DNA from: Costus lasius
Lineage: Eukaryota; Streptophyta; Magnoliopsida; Zingiberales; Costaceae
Reading direction: 5' to 3'
NCBI GenBank assembly: GCA_027563935.2
Contig: CM050452.1
Coordinates: forward strand, 34,356,850 to 34,420,849
Length of the DNA stretch: 64,000 nucleotides
Shown: positions 1 to 12,880 of the stretch, in pieces
Layout of the letters: each line of letters opens with the position of its first letter
Position numbering within the stretch: the stretch's first letter is position 1
The notes under the pieces: generated by a model
What the model saw: only the letters and a program-made list of their open reading frames with translations
What the model was told of the DNA's origin: nothing
Database searches by the model: none
Position numbers and translations under genes: made by a program

Positions 1-471
1 TCTATAACCATTATGTTTCAAATGATATTGAACTACCTCAAAACAATGCCAATCATCATTTAGAAACACAAGTGATCTCAAGTCAGAGGAAATATGCCAC
101 TTGTTCGCATATAAGGATTATTCACATTGTGACAAGCAATTGAATATCCTAAGTAGGGTCTGTCCAGTACATCCAATGTACCCATGAGTCTACATCTTAT
201 TCCATGCTCGAAGCATCCTATAAGACTAGAACACATATTAGTCTCAATCATATCAAGGCTGTCTCATGTTCACCAAGATATCTCGACTAAGGACAATACT
301 GCATGTCAGCCAAGCTGAACAGCATTGAGACATTATTCAGAAGTATACATATTGCAGCAGATGATGTAACAACCTGAATAACAACCATTGCCTTTATAAA
401 CATAGGGTTTATACATGATACTGATATAATCCCAAGGCCTCAAACATTAGCCTTAAGGGCATACCCCAACA
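1..471 (-). repeat. Copia-A 3' LTR, partial
   Basis: Matches the corresponding part of the other Angela-type LTRs in the window (for example 3719-4189). Its inner end is at 471, where the plus strand reads ...ATACCCCAACA, the complement of the LTR start TGTTGGGGTAT. It is followed immediately by the polypurine tract complement ATCTCCCACTT. The rest of the LTR lies left of the window. Confidence 0.9.
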
Positions 472-491
472 ATCTCCCACTTGCACTTAAT

Positions 492-2128
492 CTAATGGTT
501 GAGAAATCTCAAACCCATATTATTACAGTGCTTCTCATGCTTCTGCTACGCCAGAGGCTTTGTAAGCGGGTCAGCTAGATTGTCATCTGTATGAACCTTG
601 CAGACTTTGATCTCGCCACGATCAATGATCTCCCAGATCAAGTGAAACCTTCTCTGTATGTGCTTGGACTTCTGGTGCGACCGTGGTTCCTTTGCTTGTG
701 CTATTGCTCCAGTGTTATCACAGAAGATAACCAAAGGATCTGCACTCGAAGGAACAACACCAAGTTCCTGAACGAACTTACGAATCCACACTGCCTCCTT
801 GGATGCTTCTGAGGCTGCAACATACTCGGCTTCTATTGTGGAATCAGCAACAATTGACTATTTGAAACTTTTCCACACCACTGCTCCTCCATTCAAGCTA
901 AAAACATAGCCTGATTGCGATCGGAAATCATCCTGGTCAGATTGGAACGAAGCGTCAGTATATCCTTCAATACTGAGTTCTTCCTGACCTCCATATATCA
1001 AGAACATATCTTTGGTCCTCCGAAGATATTTCAAAATGTTCTTGACCGCAATCCAGTGTGCCTTCCCTGGATTACTTTGGAATCGACTGGTCACGCTTAA
1101 CCCGTAAGCAACGTCTGGGCGAGTACACAACATCGCATACATAATGGACCCAATAGCCGAAGCATAAGGCGTATTGTCCATTTCATCTTTCTCAGTCTGT
1201 GTTTGTGGACACTGACTCTTTGAAAGATTCAGACCATGTCTGACTGGAAGATATTCTCTTTTAGAATTTTCTAAATGGAATCTCTCCAGGACTTTATCGA
1301 TGTAAGTACTCTGGCACAGCCCGAGAAGCCTCTTAGATCTATCTCTGTAGATCTTCACACCTAATACATAGACTGCTTCTCTTAAATCTTTCATCTGGAA
1401 ACATTTTCTTAACCATGCCTTAACCGCATGTAGTTCAGGAATATCGTTTCCAATGATTAAGATATCATCGACGTAGAGGACTAGGAAAGTAATCACGCTC
1501 CCACTAAACCTCTTATATACACATGGGTCATCTTCATTCTTGATGAAACCAAATTCACAGATTGATTCATCAAAACGAATATTCCAGTTTCTTGATGCTT
1601 GTTTAAGTCCATAAATGGACTTCTTTAATTTGCATATTTTATGACGATCTGATGGATTAGTGAAACCTTCAGGTTGTGTCATATACACATCCTCTTCTAG
1701 TTTTCCATTAAGGAAAGCGGTCTTCACATCCATCTGCCAGATCTCATAATCATAATATGCCGCTATCGCAAGAATAATCCGAATAGACTTGAACATAGCT
1801 ACAGGAGAGAAAGTTTCATCATAATCTATCCCGTAGATTTGTTTGAAACCTTTCGCAACTAGCCTGCCTTTATAGGTAACCACGTTACCATCCATGTCCA
1901 TCTTCTTCTTGAAGATCCATTTACAGCCTATAGGGATTACTCCCGGAGGCGGATCAACCAAATCCCAAACTTGGTTATCTGACATGGAGTCCATCTCGGC
2001 TCGCATAGCTTCAAGCCATCTCGCTGATTCCGGTCCACTGACCGCATCCGCATAAGTGAGGGGTTCATCATCAATGATGTAGACTCCGTCATAGCGCTCA
2101 GGCTGTCGACGGATCCTTCCCAATCTTA
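492..2128 (-). pseudogene. Copia-A pol fragment (RT and RNase H), broken
   Basis: The translation matches the C-terminal half of the 1294-residue polyproteins at 16423-20307 and 32913-36797, from about residue 753 to the end. It carries the RT region with the YVDD active site and the RNase H region (Asp in a YTDASF motif). Two codons that are CAG in the intact copies are TAG here, at 858-860 and 546-548, both inside RNase H. The gag, protease and integrase parts are missing. Upstream of 2128 the same frame stays open into unrelated sequence up to 2423, giving a chimeric open frame. Not functional as a retrotransposon gene. Confidence 0.9.
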
Positions 2129-2488
2129 AGCAGCAGAATTTGGATGATGAGGGTTGAGTCACCGCCATCATGGCGTGCTCTTCGGCCGTGCTATTGAGGT
2201 GATTGTGGTACCCATCTGGTGTTTGGCCTTCAGGAGGGTGGATTGACAATGGGCTGATAACCCCCATGCAGCGATCCAGTGGTTGAGATGAGCATTGGGA
2301 CCACCGTATCACCACCTTGTTGGACTCCCTTGGATACTCCTTGCATGGGTGAATAGGGTAGGTAGGGTTGTACACGTTGAAATGGGGTTGCCGAGGTGAA
2401 ACGGCATCTGTAGGGGTGATCACGGTCTAGCCATGAAGGTCGTCGTGGCCGTGACCGTGATTGATGCAGCGGATGAATAGGTTGGGGG
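2129..2488. other. Non-LTR island, left part (possible host gene fragment)
   Basis: This stretch matches none of the retroelements here. It sits between the break in Copia-A and the LTR of Copia-B, and continues in sense at 61758 across Copia-B; the GGGGG duplication is at 2484-2488 and 61753-61757. On the minus strand a possible splice acceptor (CACCCCTACAG) ends at 2408. Two overlapping minus-strand frames stay open for about 95 codons. Pro- and Gln-rich stretches are visible, but I recognise no family. It may be a host exon or an older, unrecognised repeat. Confidence 0.5.
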
Positions 2489-4189
2489 TGAAAGTCCCCT
2501 AAAGTTAAAGGGGGCAAAACCCTAATAGGTGGCGCATATAAAATTTTCTTGCAACGGAAGCTAGGGTTTCAAGATCAACTTGCATGTTATATGATCAACT
2601 AGATAAAAAGCTTGCAAAGATCAACAAAACGATCATACCATTGCCATAACTTAGATGGCGCCTTGGAAGCAAAGAGTCGATTGCTTCTTCTCCAAAGGGA
2701 ATCGCACACAAGAGGAAGATGGCCTACTCCTTTGTCACTCCTTGTGCTAGCAAGGCTCCAAAGTATCCTTGATCGCTTGAAGGGATGAAGAGACGATTAC
2801 TAGGCTTGCCCCACTCTTCCTTGGCGTGAGTTCTATCTCCACACACGAGAGTCGTCGTGAGGAAGAGGCGAGAGGATGTCACAAAACGAAGTGGAGACGT
2901 TCCACTCAAAACGTGGAGACGTTTTCTCAAATTGAAAACCGACTTTCCAAATATAGAAAGTCCCTAACTCCAAGTGTTCATGCGTTCATGAACCTTCCGA
3001 AACTCATCCTCCAATTGAACCAAGCGCTCACTTGATGAGCCGGTTCAAATTGGTTTGGTTCAAAGACCAATTAAGCCAAGCCTTTGGTCCAGATCAAATT
3101 AAACCCTAAGGTTCTAGATCTGACCGTTCATCTCTTGATGTTCATGATCTCACCGACCTAACATCCATTCTCTCGATCGAAGCTTACCGATCTCAAGCCC
3201 TAATCAATCAAACATGATCAGACTAGATCTCACTTACAATCAGAGATTAAATCCCTTTAAACTAAACCCAAACAATTCAGTCCACACGATCTGACTTAAG
3301 TAAGCCATATCATCAAATTGTGCGACCCTAAGGGTTTCCTTTAAATGTCGGTAACGATAACTTACGTTATCACGATCAGTGAGGGGTATCTAGCAACACA
3401 TCACTTTCTCCCGATATAAAGAAAAGAGTCTTCCAAGACTACACCCAAACCACAGCACAAGTGTGAATCCACTTCACGAGGCAAACATGTTTCCTTTGCC
3501 ACTGGATGTTCTATTGGACAAGCGTGTCAAGCCTGTAACTCCAATATGATGAGCATGATTAGATCAGATGAACATAGTCACCTGGGTATGGCCATACACT
3601 TTCTCAATCATCTCATTCAGGGGGGGCCCCTTTAGAACATCACACTCCAAACAAGGAGACGGCAATCCTATATCTATCACTAGTGTCCTAACCTGACTCA
3701 TGATCATTATCCAAGATAGTCTATAACCATTATGTTTCAAATGATATTGAACTACCTCAAAACAATGACAATCATCATTTAGAAACACAAGTGATCTCAA
3801 GTCAGAGGAAATGTGCCACTTGTTGCAAACAAGGATTATTCACATTGTGACAAGCAATTGAATATCCTAGTAGGGTCTGTCCAGTACATCCAATGTACCC
3901 ATGAGTCTACATCTTATTCCATGCTCGAAGCATCCTATAAGATTAGAACACATATTAGTCTCAATCATATCAAGGCTGTCTCATGTTCACCAAGATATCT
4001 CGACTAAGGACATTACAGCATGTCAGCCAAGCTGAATAGCATTGAGACATTATTCAGAAGTATACATATTGCAGCAGATAATGTAACAAACTGAATAACA
4101 ACCATTGCCTTTATAAACATAAGAGTTTATACATGATACTGAAAGAATCCCAAGGCCTCAAACATTAGCCTTAAGGGCATACCCCAACA
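2489..4189 (-). repeat. Copia-B 3' LTR
   Basis: 1701 bp. The plus strand starts TGAAAGTCCCCTAAAG and ends ATACCCCAACA, so in element sense it runs TGTTGGGGTAT...GGGGACTTTCA. It is preceded by the target duplication GGGGG and followed by the polypurine tract complement at 4190-4200. Its partner is at 60052-61752. Short open frames inside it are antisense to the element and are not genes. Confidence 0.95.
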
Positions 4190-4209
4190 ATCTCCCACTT
4201 GCACTTAAT

Positions 4210-7036
4210 CTAATGGTTGAGATATCTCAAACCCATATTATTACAGTGCTTCTCATGCTTCTGCTGCGCCAGAGGCTTGGTAAGCGGGTCAGCCAGATTG
4301 TCATCTGTATGAACCTTGCAGATTTTGATCTCACCACGATCAATGATCTCCCGGATCAAGTGAAACCGTCTCTGTATGTGCTTGGACTTCTGGTGCGACC
4401 GTGGTTCCTTTGCTTGTGCTATTGCTCCAGTGTTATCACAGAAGATAACCAAAGGATCTGCACTCGAAGGAACAACACCAAGTTCCTGAACGAACTTGCG
4501 AATCCACACTGCCTCCTTGGATGCTTCCGAGGCTGCAACATACTCGGCTTCTGTTGTGGAATCAGCAACGATAGACTGTTTGAAACTTTTCCATACCACA
4601 GCTCCTCCATTCAAGCTAAAAACATAGCCTGATTGCTATCGGAAATCATCCTGGTCAGATTGGAACGAAGCATCAGTATATCCTTCAATACTGAGTTCTT
4701 CCTAACCACCATACACCAAGAACATATCTTTGGTCCTCCGCAGATATTTTAAAATGTTCTTGACCGCAATCCAGTGCGCCTGACCTGGATTACTTTGGAA
4801 TCGACTGGTCACGCTTAACCCGTAAGCGACGTCTGGGCGAGTACACAACATTGCATACATAATGGACCCAATAGCCGAAGCATAAGGCGTATTGTCCATT
4901 TCATCTTTCTCAGTCTATGTTTGTGGACACTGACTCTTTGAAAGATTCAGACCATGTTTGACTGGAAGATATCCTCTTTTAGAATTTTCTAAATGAAATC
5001 TCTCCAGGACTTTATCGATCTAAGTACTCTGGCACAGCCCGAGAAGCCTCTTAGATCTATCTCTGTAGATCTTCACACCTAATACATAGGCTGCTTCTCC
5101 TAGATCTTTCATCTGGAAACATTTTCTTAACCATGCTTTAACAGCATGCAGTTCAGGAATATCGTTTCCAATGATTAAGATATCATCGACGTAGAGCACT
5201 AGGAAAGTAATCACGCTCCCACTAAACCTCTTATATACACACGGGTCATCTTCATTCTTGATGAAACCAAATTCACATATTGATTCATCAAAACGAATAT
5301 TCCAGCTTCTAGATGCTTGCTTAAGTCCATAAATGGACTTCTTTAACTTGCATATTTTATGACGATCTGATGGATTAGTGAAACCTTCAGGTTGTGTCAT
5401 ATACACATCCTCATCCAGTTTTCCATTAAGGAAAGCGGTCTTCACATCCATTTGCCAGATCTCATAATCGTAATATGCTGCTATCGCAAGAATAATCCGA
5501 ATAGACTTGAACATGGCTACAGGAGAGAAAGTTTCATCATAATCTATCCCGTAGATTTGTTTGAAACCTTTTGCAACTAGCCTGCCTTTATAGGTAACTA
5601 CGTTACCATCCATGTCAATCTTCTTCTTGAAGATCCATTTACAGCCTATAGGGATAACTCCCGGAGGCGGATCAACCAAATCCCAGACTTGATTATCTGA
5701 CATGGAGTCCATCTCGGCTTGCATAGCTTCAAGCCATTTAGCTGATTCCGGTCCGCTGACCGCATCCGCATAAGTGAGGGGTTCATCATGATCAATGATG
5801 TAGACTCCGTCATAGCGCTCAGGATGTCGACGGATCCTTCCCGATCTACGCGGTTCCCGTGATATCTGAGCCTCAGGTTGTTCAATAACCTGTTCTACTG
5901 GCTCAGGCTTATCCAACTGTGCTTGACTACTTTGTCCTTCCTCTGGATTCTCATCCAGTTTTATTTCTCTCCCACTGGCTTCTTGCAGAAGAAACTCCTT
6001 CTCAAGAAAAATGGCCGTCCGAGCAACAAATACTTTGTTCTCTTTGGGATCGTAGAAATAATAACCCTTAGTTTCCTTAGGGTAACCGACAAAGATACAT
6101 CTCTCAGATCTGCTCTCTAGTTTCCCAGAGGCGAGCCTTTTGACATAAGCCTCGCAACCCCAGATCTTAATAAATGTCAAGCTCGGCTGTTTCCCATACC
6201 ATAACTCATATGGAGTCTTTGAAACTGCCTTAGATGGCACTCGGTTTAGTACCTTTGCAGCTGTTTCCAGTGCAAATCCCCAAAAGGAGTAAGGTAGAGT
6301 AGCCTGACTCATCATAGAACGAACCATATCCAGTAAGGTTCTGTTCCTCCTCTCGGACACACCATTCCATTGCGGTGTTCCTGGTGGAGTGAGCTGTGAG
6401 ATAATCCCACACTCCTTCAGATAGTCAGTAAACGCTCGACTTAGGTATTCTCCACCTCGATCTGAGCGAAGTGCCTTGATATTTCGGCCTAGCTGATTCT
6501 GTACTTCATTTTTGAACTCTTTGAACTTGTCAAAAGATTCACTTTTATGTCTCATTAGATAGACATACCCATATCTACTGAAATCATCAGTAAAGGTAAT
6601 GAAGTATGAGTAGCCACCTCTGGCATGTTTACTAAATGGCCCACACACATCACTGTGTATAAGGTCAAGTAAACCTGAAGCCCTTTGACCTTTGTTAGGA
6701 AAAGGAGACTCCGTCATTTTGCCCAATAAACAAGCTTTGCATGTATCAATCTCCTCATAGGAGAATGATCCCAGCAGTCCATGGTCATGCAACCGCTTAA
6801 TGCGCTTCTTGTTAATATGGCCTAAACGACTATGCCATAGCAAGGTGCTGTCATCAGCATACTTGGCTTTCTTATTATCAATATTTTGTATAGAACATTC
6901 CATGTCCAACATGAATAACCCATTGTTAATTGACCTAGTAGCATAAATAATATTATCAAGAGAAAGATAACACTTTGAAGTCTTGCATTCAAAGGAAAAC
7001 CCTTTCCTGACAAGAGCAGGAATAGAGATAATATTC
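4210..7036 (-). pseudogene. gag-pol: Copia-B polyprotein, C-terminal part (integrase, RT, RNase H)
   Basis: Minus-strand continuation of the gene that starts at 58237. Copia-C was inserted after codon 354, within the sequence just after the protease. This part holds the HHCC zinc finger, the integrase DDE core, RT with YVDD, and RNase H, and matches residues 355-1294 of the intact copies. It is broken by four in-frame TAG codons: 5020-5022 (Tyr TAC to TAG), 4915-4917 (CAG to TAG), 4702-4704 (CAG to TAG) and 4636-4638 (Ser TCG to TAG). All lie after the RT catalytic motif. The reading frame is otherwise intact, without frameshifts. Confidence 0.93.
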
Positions 7037-7592
7037 TGTTCGGGTATGCCCTTAAGGCTAATGTTTGAGGCCTTGGGATTCTATTCAGTATCATGTATAT
7101 AAACTCTTATGTTTATAAAAGGCAATGGTTGTTATTCAGTATGTTACATTGTCTGCTGCAATAAGTGTGCTTCTGAATAATGTCTCAATGATGTTCAGCT
7201 AGGCTGACATGCTCTATGTCCTTAGTCGAGATATCTTGGTGAACATGAGACAGCCTTGATATGATTGAGACTAATATGTGTTCTAATCTTATAGGATGCT
7301 TCGAGCATGGAATAAGATGTAGACTCATGGGTACATTGGATGTACTGGACAGACCCTACTAGGATATTCAATTGCTTGTCACAATGTGAATAATCCTTGT
7401 TTGCAACAAGTGGCACATGTCCTCTGACTTGAGATCACTTGTGTTTCTAAATGATGATTGTCATTGTTTTGAGGTAGTTCAATATCATTTGAAACATAAT
7501 GGTTATAGACTATCTTGGATAATGATCATGAGTCAGGTTAGGACACTAGTGATAGATATAGGATTGCCGTCTCCTTGATTGGAGTGTGATGT
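7037..7592 (+). repeat. Copia-C 5' LTR, piece 1
   Basis: Begins TGTTCGGGTATGCCC, with one base changed from the usual TGTTGGGG, directly after the TATTC target copy. It is colinear with 55476-56031 of the 3' LTR and is cut at 7592, where the long LTR of Gypsy-1 begins. Confidence 0.95.
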
Positions 7593-8490
7593 TGTAACAT
7601 CCCGTTATCTTAACCCCAAACAAATGGCACAATTCACAAATGATACAGGATGTTTCATATAAGATCGATTCATATGCTAGGTAAAACCGAGTTCAAGAAA
7701 AACACGATCTGAAAATTTCCATAAATCCATACATACAAATTCACAAAACACAAATCTCATAAATCACATAAGGGTACCTGCCACCACGCAATCCTTGCAC
7801 TAGACATATGCAAGGCAACAGTTATATCAAATCCGATGGCATAAATACAATTCGATTCGAAATTCAAAACAAAGCCACAAAGTCGATTTTATAAACTCAT
7901 ACCAAACACCGAAACCAGGCTGAAGCCCGCGGTGACACAAAAATCAAAATCATTTAACTACCACAATCTGGCATCACAAGTTCACATAGTCTCATGATTC
8001 ACATAGTTCATATCATTCATATAGTTTGGCCACAACCGGCCCCAAATAATTAAACACAAAAGTCTACTGGCATATCACGATATTCATACAAATTGCTAAC
8101 TGGAAATGCGCCCCTGCTCTGCACCTGAAAATAATGAGGGGTGAGCTACACAGCCCAGTGAGTGGATAGTCTATATCGACCATCCATAACATACACTCAA
8201 AAATATAGGCAGATTATTTTTAAAATCTTTAACAGAACATTATGTCGGCATATAACAAGATTAAATACAGAAGTCATATAAACAGTCAGATGTACCCACC
8301 AACATATAACAAACTCATGTTCACAAACTCAGGTTCTAGAGTTATACTCTAAACCAACTAAACACATCCATACTTAATTAACCTAGTTGTCCAGCATATT
8401 CAGTAGTGACCAATATGGTCTAACCCGGCTTTGGCCTAAGCACTGGGAGCTGCAAAATCTCGTGCAACACATAAACATGGACAGTGAGTA

Positions 8491-8710
8491 GAATCAAGAG
8501 GTGGCCCCCGCCAGGTCACGACGTGGCACTTTGCTCTATCACCCCATAAACACATCGATGGATTGTGTGTAGATTCAAGAGGTGGCCCCCGCCAGGTCAT
8601 GACGTGGCACTTTGCTCTACGACACCCCATATCACAAAAAGAGAGTGATGACATCAAGAGGTGGCCCCTGTCCGACCAAGACATGGCACTTTGCGTCAAA
8701 ACCCGTTCTC
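8491..8710. repeat. Three subrepeats of about 80 bp in the Gypsy-1 LTR
   Basis: Copies start near 8491, 8572 and 8651, each opening with TCAAGAGGTGGCCCC and carrying TGGCACTTTG about 30 bases later. The third copy is more diverged. The copies are GC-rich within an AT-rich LTR. Confidence 0.85.
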
Positions 8711-8815
8711 CCAAAAGGTTCCTACTGGACAACAAACACATCTTATACCATATTTCACAAAGGTGGACTCCTAAGTGTCAACTAGACTCTAGGATAGTCA
8801 TCACAGAAATCATAT

Positions 8816-8915
8816 CGGGCAGGCTGAACATCAACCCCCATCACAATAATCATAATAGGCAGGCTGAACATCAACCCCCTCACATATCAAATACAGGGCT
8901 GAAATTCAAACCCTT
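8816..8915. repeat. Short repeats with GGCTGAA-CAAACCC pattern in the Gypsy-1 LTR
   Basis: Two close copies of CAGGCTGAACATCAACCCC, and a third more diverged copy (GGGCTGAAATTCAAACCC), spaced about 45 bases apart. Confidence 0.75.
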
Positions 8916-8979
8916 AACATATCACATACGGACTATCCCCTTTGAGTACACAGTTACACTTAGCCTTAGTCCTAACCAT

Positions 8980-9160
8980 CACATAGCACATAATATCCGA
9001 ATTCACATAACCACATAATTTTCATAAGTCACATAACCACATAATATTCCAAATTCACATAACCCGTTACATAACACATATTATTCCAAATTCACATCAC
9101 CTATCACATAACACATATTATTCCAAAAATCTCATAACATATCACATAATATTTCATATT
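8980..9160. repeat. CACATAACACATATTATTCC repeats in the Gypsy-1 LTR
   Basis: Four to five imperfect tandem copies of a 35-45 bp AT-rich unit containing CACATAA and ATTCCAAATTCACAT. This looks like replication slippage inside the LTR. Confidence 0.75.
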
Positions 9161-10530
9161 CAAATAGTGTAGTCCTTAGATTTCATGCTAATTAGTTCAG
9201 TCAAAACTTGCTATGTTATCACTCAAATTTCTCAAACAATTTCTCAACATAGCCCTAAGTATATAACCATATACTTATAAAATCAACTTAAAATTTTCAA
9301 ACAATTTCTCAAACAATTTCTCAAACAACTACCACATACATGTTAACTAAAAACATCAAATTCGGCTTCTATATATATTATCAAGATTTCGGTTTAACTA
9401 CAATTAACAAGGTTTCGGTTTTCATACATGCTACAAAAATCATTGATTTAATGTTACCAAAATTGATTTCGGTTTAACTATAATTAACAAGAATTTCATA
9501 CTCAAAATTCAATGATTTAATGCTACCAAAATTCCTATAAAAATACCTTAAATTTCATACAAATTTTCGGTTAAATAATCATCATATAATCACCTTTGAA
9601 AAATTCGGTTTTCATGATATAATCAACTTTACAAAATTCGGTTTTCATCATGGTGAAGTCTTGAATTTCGGTTTTAGCATGGTAAGATTTCCAACAAGCA
9701 AATATATCATCTAACACATCAATTAACACAAACAAATAGATAGAAATCGATTAGACACCCCACTCACCTCTTAACCGTGAATACCAAGGTGAAAACTCTC
9801 CAAAAACAATTCGTCTAAGACTTGAAGTTCTACCAAGAATCGCCACCAAAGGAAGGAAACACCTCCAACACCAAAGACTCCAAGAGAGAAGGAAGATGAA
9901 GAAGAAGATCGCCCAAGGTTTCAAGAATCGCCAACTCTTCAAGCCGCCACCTTAATTTTTCTCCAAGCTAAAAAAAATGCCAAAATCTCCACCCTAGCCG
10001 ATATTACCACTTAAACTTTGGGTTTTTAAATTTTAAACCCATTAATCAATTAATTCAAATAGGGTTTAACCCATTTAACTAATAATTTCGAATTTTAAAT
10101 CTAATATCCATCTAATTTAAGTGTAACCCAATAACCCATGGTTTAAGTGAAAATCCAATATGAATTTAAATTAACATCCAATTAATTAATTCACTTAAGC
10201 GCAAATCCAATAAGGATTTAATTAATATCCAATAAGGTCTAATTAATTAACTTACAATTTACAACCCATAAATCCTAATTAATTTATCATGAACAACCAA
10301 TAATAATTTATCATAAATTAACAGCCAATAATCAAACAAATAATCTCTAATTAATTTACAATAAATTAACAACCAAATAGACTCAAATCAAATAATTACA
10401 ATTAAACAATCAATAAGCCAGTTAATTAGCATCCAATAATTTTACTTAAATCATAATAAAATATCACAGCTAATGATTTTATTTAAATCCAAATAATGCT
10501 TACCAGGACTTAAGATCCTTGGATCTTACA

Positions 10531-10545
10531 TCCCTCCCTCCTTAT
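10531..10545 (-). other. Gypsy-1 polypurine tract
   Basis: On the minus strand the sequence is AAGGAGGGAGGGA immediately before the LTR start TGTAAGATCC. It would prime plus-strand DNA synthesis and defines the inner LTR edge. Confidence 0.85.
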
Positions 10546-10559
10546 AAAGCTTTAGTCCT

Positions 10560-12880
10560 CTAAAGCTCAGCATCCATATCATCAAAGAGGTAAGCATAAA
10601 ATTTCCTCATATCAGCTTCAGTCTCCCAAGTCGCCTCTTCAACCGACTGATTTCCCCAGATAACCTTTACCAAAGGTATAGTCTTGTTCCTCAGAACTTT
10701 ATCCTTTCTATCCACAATCCGAAGAGGTCTTTCCTCAAATGTCAAGTCACTCTGAATCTGAAGAGGTTCCAACTCCAACACATGAGATGGATCAGGATGA
10801 TATTTCCTCAAAGCAGAGACATGGAATACATTATGCACATGATCCAAAGCAGGAGGTAAAGCTAACCGGTAAGCCACTGGACCAATTCTCTCAATAATGT
10901 CAAAAGGGCCTACAAATCTAGGGCTCAACTTACCCTTTTTGCCAAACCTCATTACACCCTTAGTAGGTGACACCTTCAAGAACACATGATCCCCTACCAT
11001 AAACTCCAAGGAACGACGACGGTCATCAGCATAACTCTTCTGTCTGTCCCGAGAAATTTTCAATTTATCCTGAATCTCTCTGACCTTATCAGTAGTCTCC
11101 TGAACTGCATCAGATCTCAAAATCATTCTGTCACCAGTTTCCTCCCAACACAAGGGAGTCCTACACCTTCTTCCATACAAAGCCTCATAAGGAGCCATCT
11201 GAATACTGGAGTGGAAACTATTATTATAAGTGAACTCTATCAAAGATAGATCCCGATTCCACTCAGAACTCCAATCAACCACATAAGCTCTCAACAGATC
11301 TTCTAGAGTCTATATAGTACGCTCCGTCTGGCCATCAGACTGAGGATGGTATGCTGTACTAAAACTCAACTTAGTACCCAAACCCTCCTGTAAGCTCTTC
11401 CAAAATCTGGACAAAAACTGAGAGTCCCTATCAGACACAATATCAACAGGAACTCCATGTAGTCTGACTATCTCATCAATGTACAATCTGGCCAGTCTCT
11501 CTAAAGGATAGGTCATCTTGATCGGAAGAAAATGGGCTGATTTAGTGAGTCTATCAACAATCACCCAAATAGCATCATGACCCAATCTGGTTCTGGGCAA
11601 ACCACATACAAAATCCATACTGATGCATTCCCACTTCCACTCAGGAATAGGAAGGGGCTGTAACAAACCACCAGGCTTCTGGTGTTCAGCCTTTACAGTC
11701 TGACAGGTTAAACACCTAGAGACAAAATCATATACCTCTTTCTTCATGCCCGGCCACCAAAAACTCTTCTTGAGGTCCTGATACATCTTAGTCACACCAG
11801 GATGTAGAGAATATTTGGAGTTATGGCTGTCCTCCAATATTTCTTTCCTCAAGCTCGGTTCCTCAGGGACACATACCCTTCCACGAAACCGAAGAATACC
11901 ATCATCAGACAGGCTAAAATCCTGAACTGCGCCATCCACCAGACTATCCCTGATCTGAACTAATTTCGGATCCACAGACTGCTGATCTCTGATCTTCTGC
12001 AACAAAGCAGACTGTACTCTGAGAAAAGCCACGTAACCAGTCTGAACTTTAGGAGAAACACTGATCCTGAGATCTCTGAACTCCTGTAGTAACTGCCACT
12101 CACTAACCCGTAAAGCAACTACTGAAGTAACTGGATGTCTGCTCAGCGCATCCGCCACTACATTGGCCTTTCCAGCCTGATACTGAATGGAGAAGTCATA
12201 GTCTTTGATCAACTCCATCCATCTTCTCTGTCTCATGTTCAACTCCTTCTGAGTGAAGATATACTTGAGACTCTGGTGATCAGTGAACAGATCAAACTCC
12301 TGGCCCAGCAAATAGTGACGCCATATCTTCAAAGCAAAGACTACGGCCGCCAACTCTAAATCATGAGTAGGGTAGTTCAATTCATACTCCTTCAGTTGTC
12401 TCGAAGCATAGGCTACCACAGAACCCTTCTGCATCAAGACACAACCCAACCCTTTGCCAGAAGCATCCGTATAAACAATAAACCTTTCCCCATCACTAGG
12501 AATAATGAGGATTGGTGTACTAGTCAACCTCCTTTTCAGCTCTTGAAAGCTCTCTTCACACTTATCCTCCCAAATAAACTTGGCCTCCTTTCTGGTCAAT
12601 TTAGTTAAAGGACCCGCCAGCTTGGAGAATCCCTCAACGAATCTCCGGTAGTAACCTGCTAAACCCAGGAAACTCCTGATCTCAGTAGCACTAGTCGGTC
12701 TTCCCCAATTGAGAATGGCTTGCACTTTAACTGGATCTACAGACACCCCCTGACCAGAAATCACATGTCCCAAGAAGCTGATTTTCTCTAGCCAGAACTC
12801 ACACTTACTAGCCTTGGCATATAACCGGTTCTTCCTCAGAACCTCCAGCACTCTGCGCAAGTCACTGACATGATCTGAAG
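10560..12880 (-). pseudogene. pol: Gypsy-1 pol: end of RT, RNase H, integrase, chromodomain
   Basis: Minus-strand pol. From 12880 downward it shows the RT thumb region, an RNase H domain (YTDAS), an integrase zinc finger (HPGVTK ... CLTC) and an integrase core whose Asp residues lie in SMDF and VSDRD and whose Glu lies in GQTER. It ends with a chromodomain-like tail about 50 residues long that includes VEEATWE. A TAG codon at 11310-11312 interrupts it just after the catalytic Glu; relatives have Gln there, so CAG to TAG is likely. The frame then resumes to the stop at 10560. Copia-D separates this part from 22025-22321; the TGAAG duplication shows the exact join. Confidence 0.93.

Larger units (their letters stand above)
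1..2128 (-). mobile_element. Copia-A: truncated Angela-type Ty1/copia remnant
   Basis: Minus-strand element cut by the window start on its 3' side and truncated internally at about 2123-2128. What remains is the tail of its 3' LTR (1-471), the polypurine tract, and the RT and RNase H part of pol. Gag, protease and integrase are absent. At the break the sequence changes within a few bases from pol to unrelated DNA with no LTR, primer site or target duplication, so this is a deletion or recombination scar rather than a normal element end. The element is dead: truncated, with two nonsense codons. Confidence 0.9.
7593..10530 (-). repeat. Gypsy-1 3' LTR (about 2.9 kb)
   Basis: 2938 bp, plus strand TGTAACATCCCG...GGATCTTACA, bounded inside by a polypurine tract at 10531-10545. 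A long LTR fits Del/Tekay elements. The part nearest pol (about 9980-10500) is very AT-rich with many TTAAT/AATTAA runs. The far part holds three sets of internal subrepeats, listed separately. Small open frames in it, such as the one at 8563-9018, track the subrepeats and have no recognisable protein. There is no second copy here, so the inner boundary rests on the polypurine tract. Confidence 0.85.

Noticed and set aside
2489..4189. Possibility that this LTR belongs to Copia-A as its 5' LTR
   Set aside because: There is no primer binding site to its left, but a polypurine tract to its right, and its GGGGG target copy pairs with 61753-61757. It is the 3' LTR of Copia-B.
7037..7592. Solo LTR or reverse-orientation rearrangement of Copia-B
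   Set aside because: TATTC on both outer sides, colinear LTR pieces and a primer site at 49746 show it is the first part of the Copia-C 5' LTR.
8563..9018. 151-codon plus-strand frame in the Gypsy-1 LTR
   Set aside because: It runs through subrepeats of a noncoding LTR, is antisense to the element and has no recognisable domain.
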